Shown: one piece after another, positions 44,987 through 45,102 of the stretch
Layout: each line of letters begins with the position of its first letter
Position numbering within the stretch: the stretch's first letter is position 1
Assembly: GCA_003934925.1 (NCBI GenBank)
Contig: JQIX01000022.1
Location: 1-45,102 of the forward strand
Source of the DNA: Epsilonproteobacteria bacterium (ex Lamellibrachia satsuma)
GTDB taxonomy: Bacteria; Campylobacterota; Campylobacteria; Campylobacterales; Sulfurovaceae
DNA: 45,102 bases
Reading direction: 5' to 3'
The notes under the pieces: generated by a model
Seen by the model: only the letters and a program-made list of their open reading frames with translations
The model's database searches: none
Told to the model about the DNA's origin: nothing
Translations under genes and position numbers: made by a program

Positions 44987-45102
44987 TCACTCAGACTCCT
45001 TTTCCACAATACCTCTCTGAAAGTTATAGTTCACATCATATTTTCTATCATTCTTATAAAGTGAATGCGCAGTGATAATGAGTTTTCTCATTACCGCAAT
45101 CT
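44987..45102 (-). mobile_element. C-terminal end of a probable IS110-family transposase, cut by the window edge
   Basis: The minus-strand frame runs in from the right edge to a TGA at 44987-44989. The 37 residues visible include IAVMRKLIITAHSLYKND and YDVNYNFQ. The pattern V-x-R-K-L-(hydrophobic)-x-x-x-A-x-x-(L/Y) followed by a Y-D segment is typical of the end of IS110-type (DEDD) transposases. It lies 18 bases beyond the truncated substrate-binding-protein frame and is transcribed towards it. The left end of the element should lie near 44940-44986. The family is a motif-level call. Confidence 0.6.

Noticed and set aside
1-45102. CRISPR array, rRNA, tRNA or plasmid/phage replication genes
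   Set aside because: No spaced direct-repeat array, no tRNA cloverleaf, no rRNA sequence and no phage or replication genes were recognised in the window.

Overview
The window looks like a chromosomal segment of a chemolithotrophic member of the Campylobacterota (Epsilonproteobacteria), most probably Sulfurovum or a close relative. This rests on gene content and protein style, not on a database search: a ccoNOQP cbb3 oxidase cluster with a DUF4006 protein and FixH, a sulfide:quinone oxidoreductase-type flavoprotein, a CiaB homologue, the hisZ-purA-DUF507-carA order, an AddAB pair, and moderately AT-rich DNA with TATAAT-type -10 boxes and few obvious -35 boxes. No rRNA, tRNA or CRISPR array was seen.

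Region 1 (1-10057) is accessory-looking and visibly AT-rich. It has small orphan genes, then two translationally coupled giant genes (1155-6467 and 6464-10057). The first encodes an exported protein of 1770 residues with PPC-like repeats, two discoidin-like segments and two tandem von Willebrand A domains. The second encodes an exported partner of 1197 residues that I cannot assign to a family. This pair is the best candidate for an undescribed system here.

Region 2 (10199-18455) holds a MATE exporter, an SDR oxidoreductase, aroK, ispA, a transketolase and a YajR-like MFS transporter. A one-gene insert (about 11518-12081) sits between the convergent MATE and SDR genes. It is bounded by a 20-bp direct repeat that recreates the last codons of the MATE gene.

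Region 3 (18630-30247) is mostly housekeeping: rdgB, ciaB, an anti-sigma-kinase-like/GNAT fusion coupled to an M20 amidohydrolase, a class V aminotransferase, hisZ, purA, a DUF507 gene, carA (with a possible 16-codon leader peptide) and ddl. GTAG-headed REP-like hairpins lie immediately 5' of ribosome-binding sites.

Region 4 (30493-35277) is the cbb3 oxidase operon, including a 33-codon membrane-peptide gene. Region 5 (35329-41580) has addB-addA and rplM-rpsI. Region 6 (41581-45102) has repeats, a small gene, the sulfide:quinone oxidoreductase-type gene with a 50-codon companion, and a peptide-ABC substrate-binding protein gene that is cut short where a transposase-like reading frame (IS110-type C-terminus) enters from the right edge.
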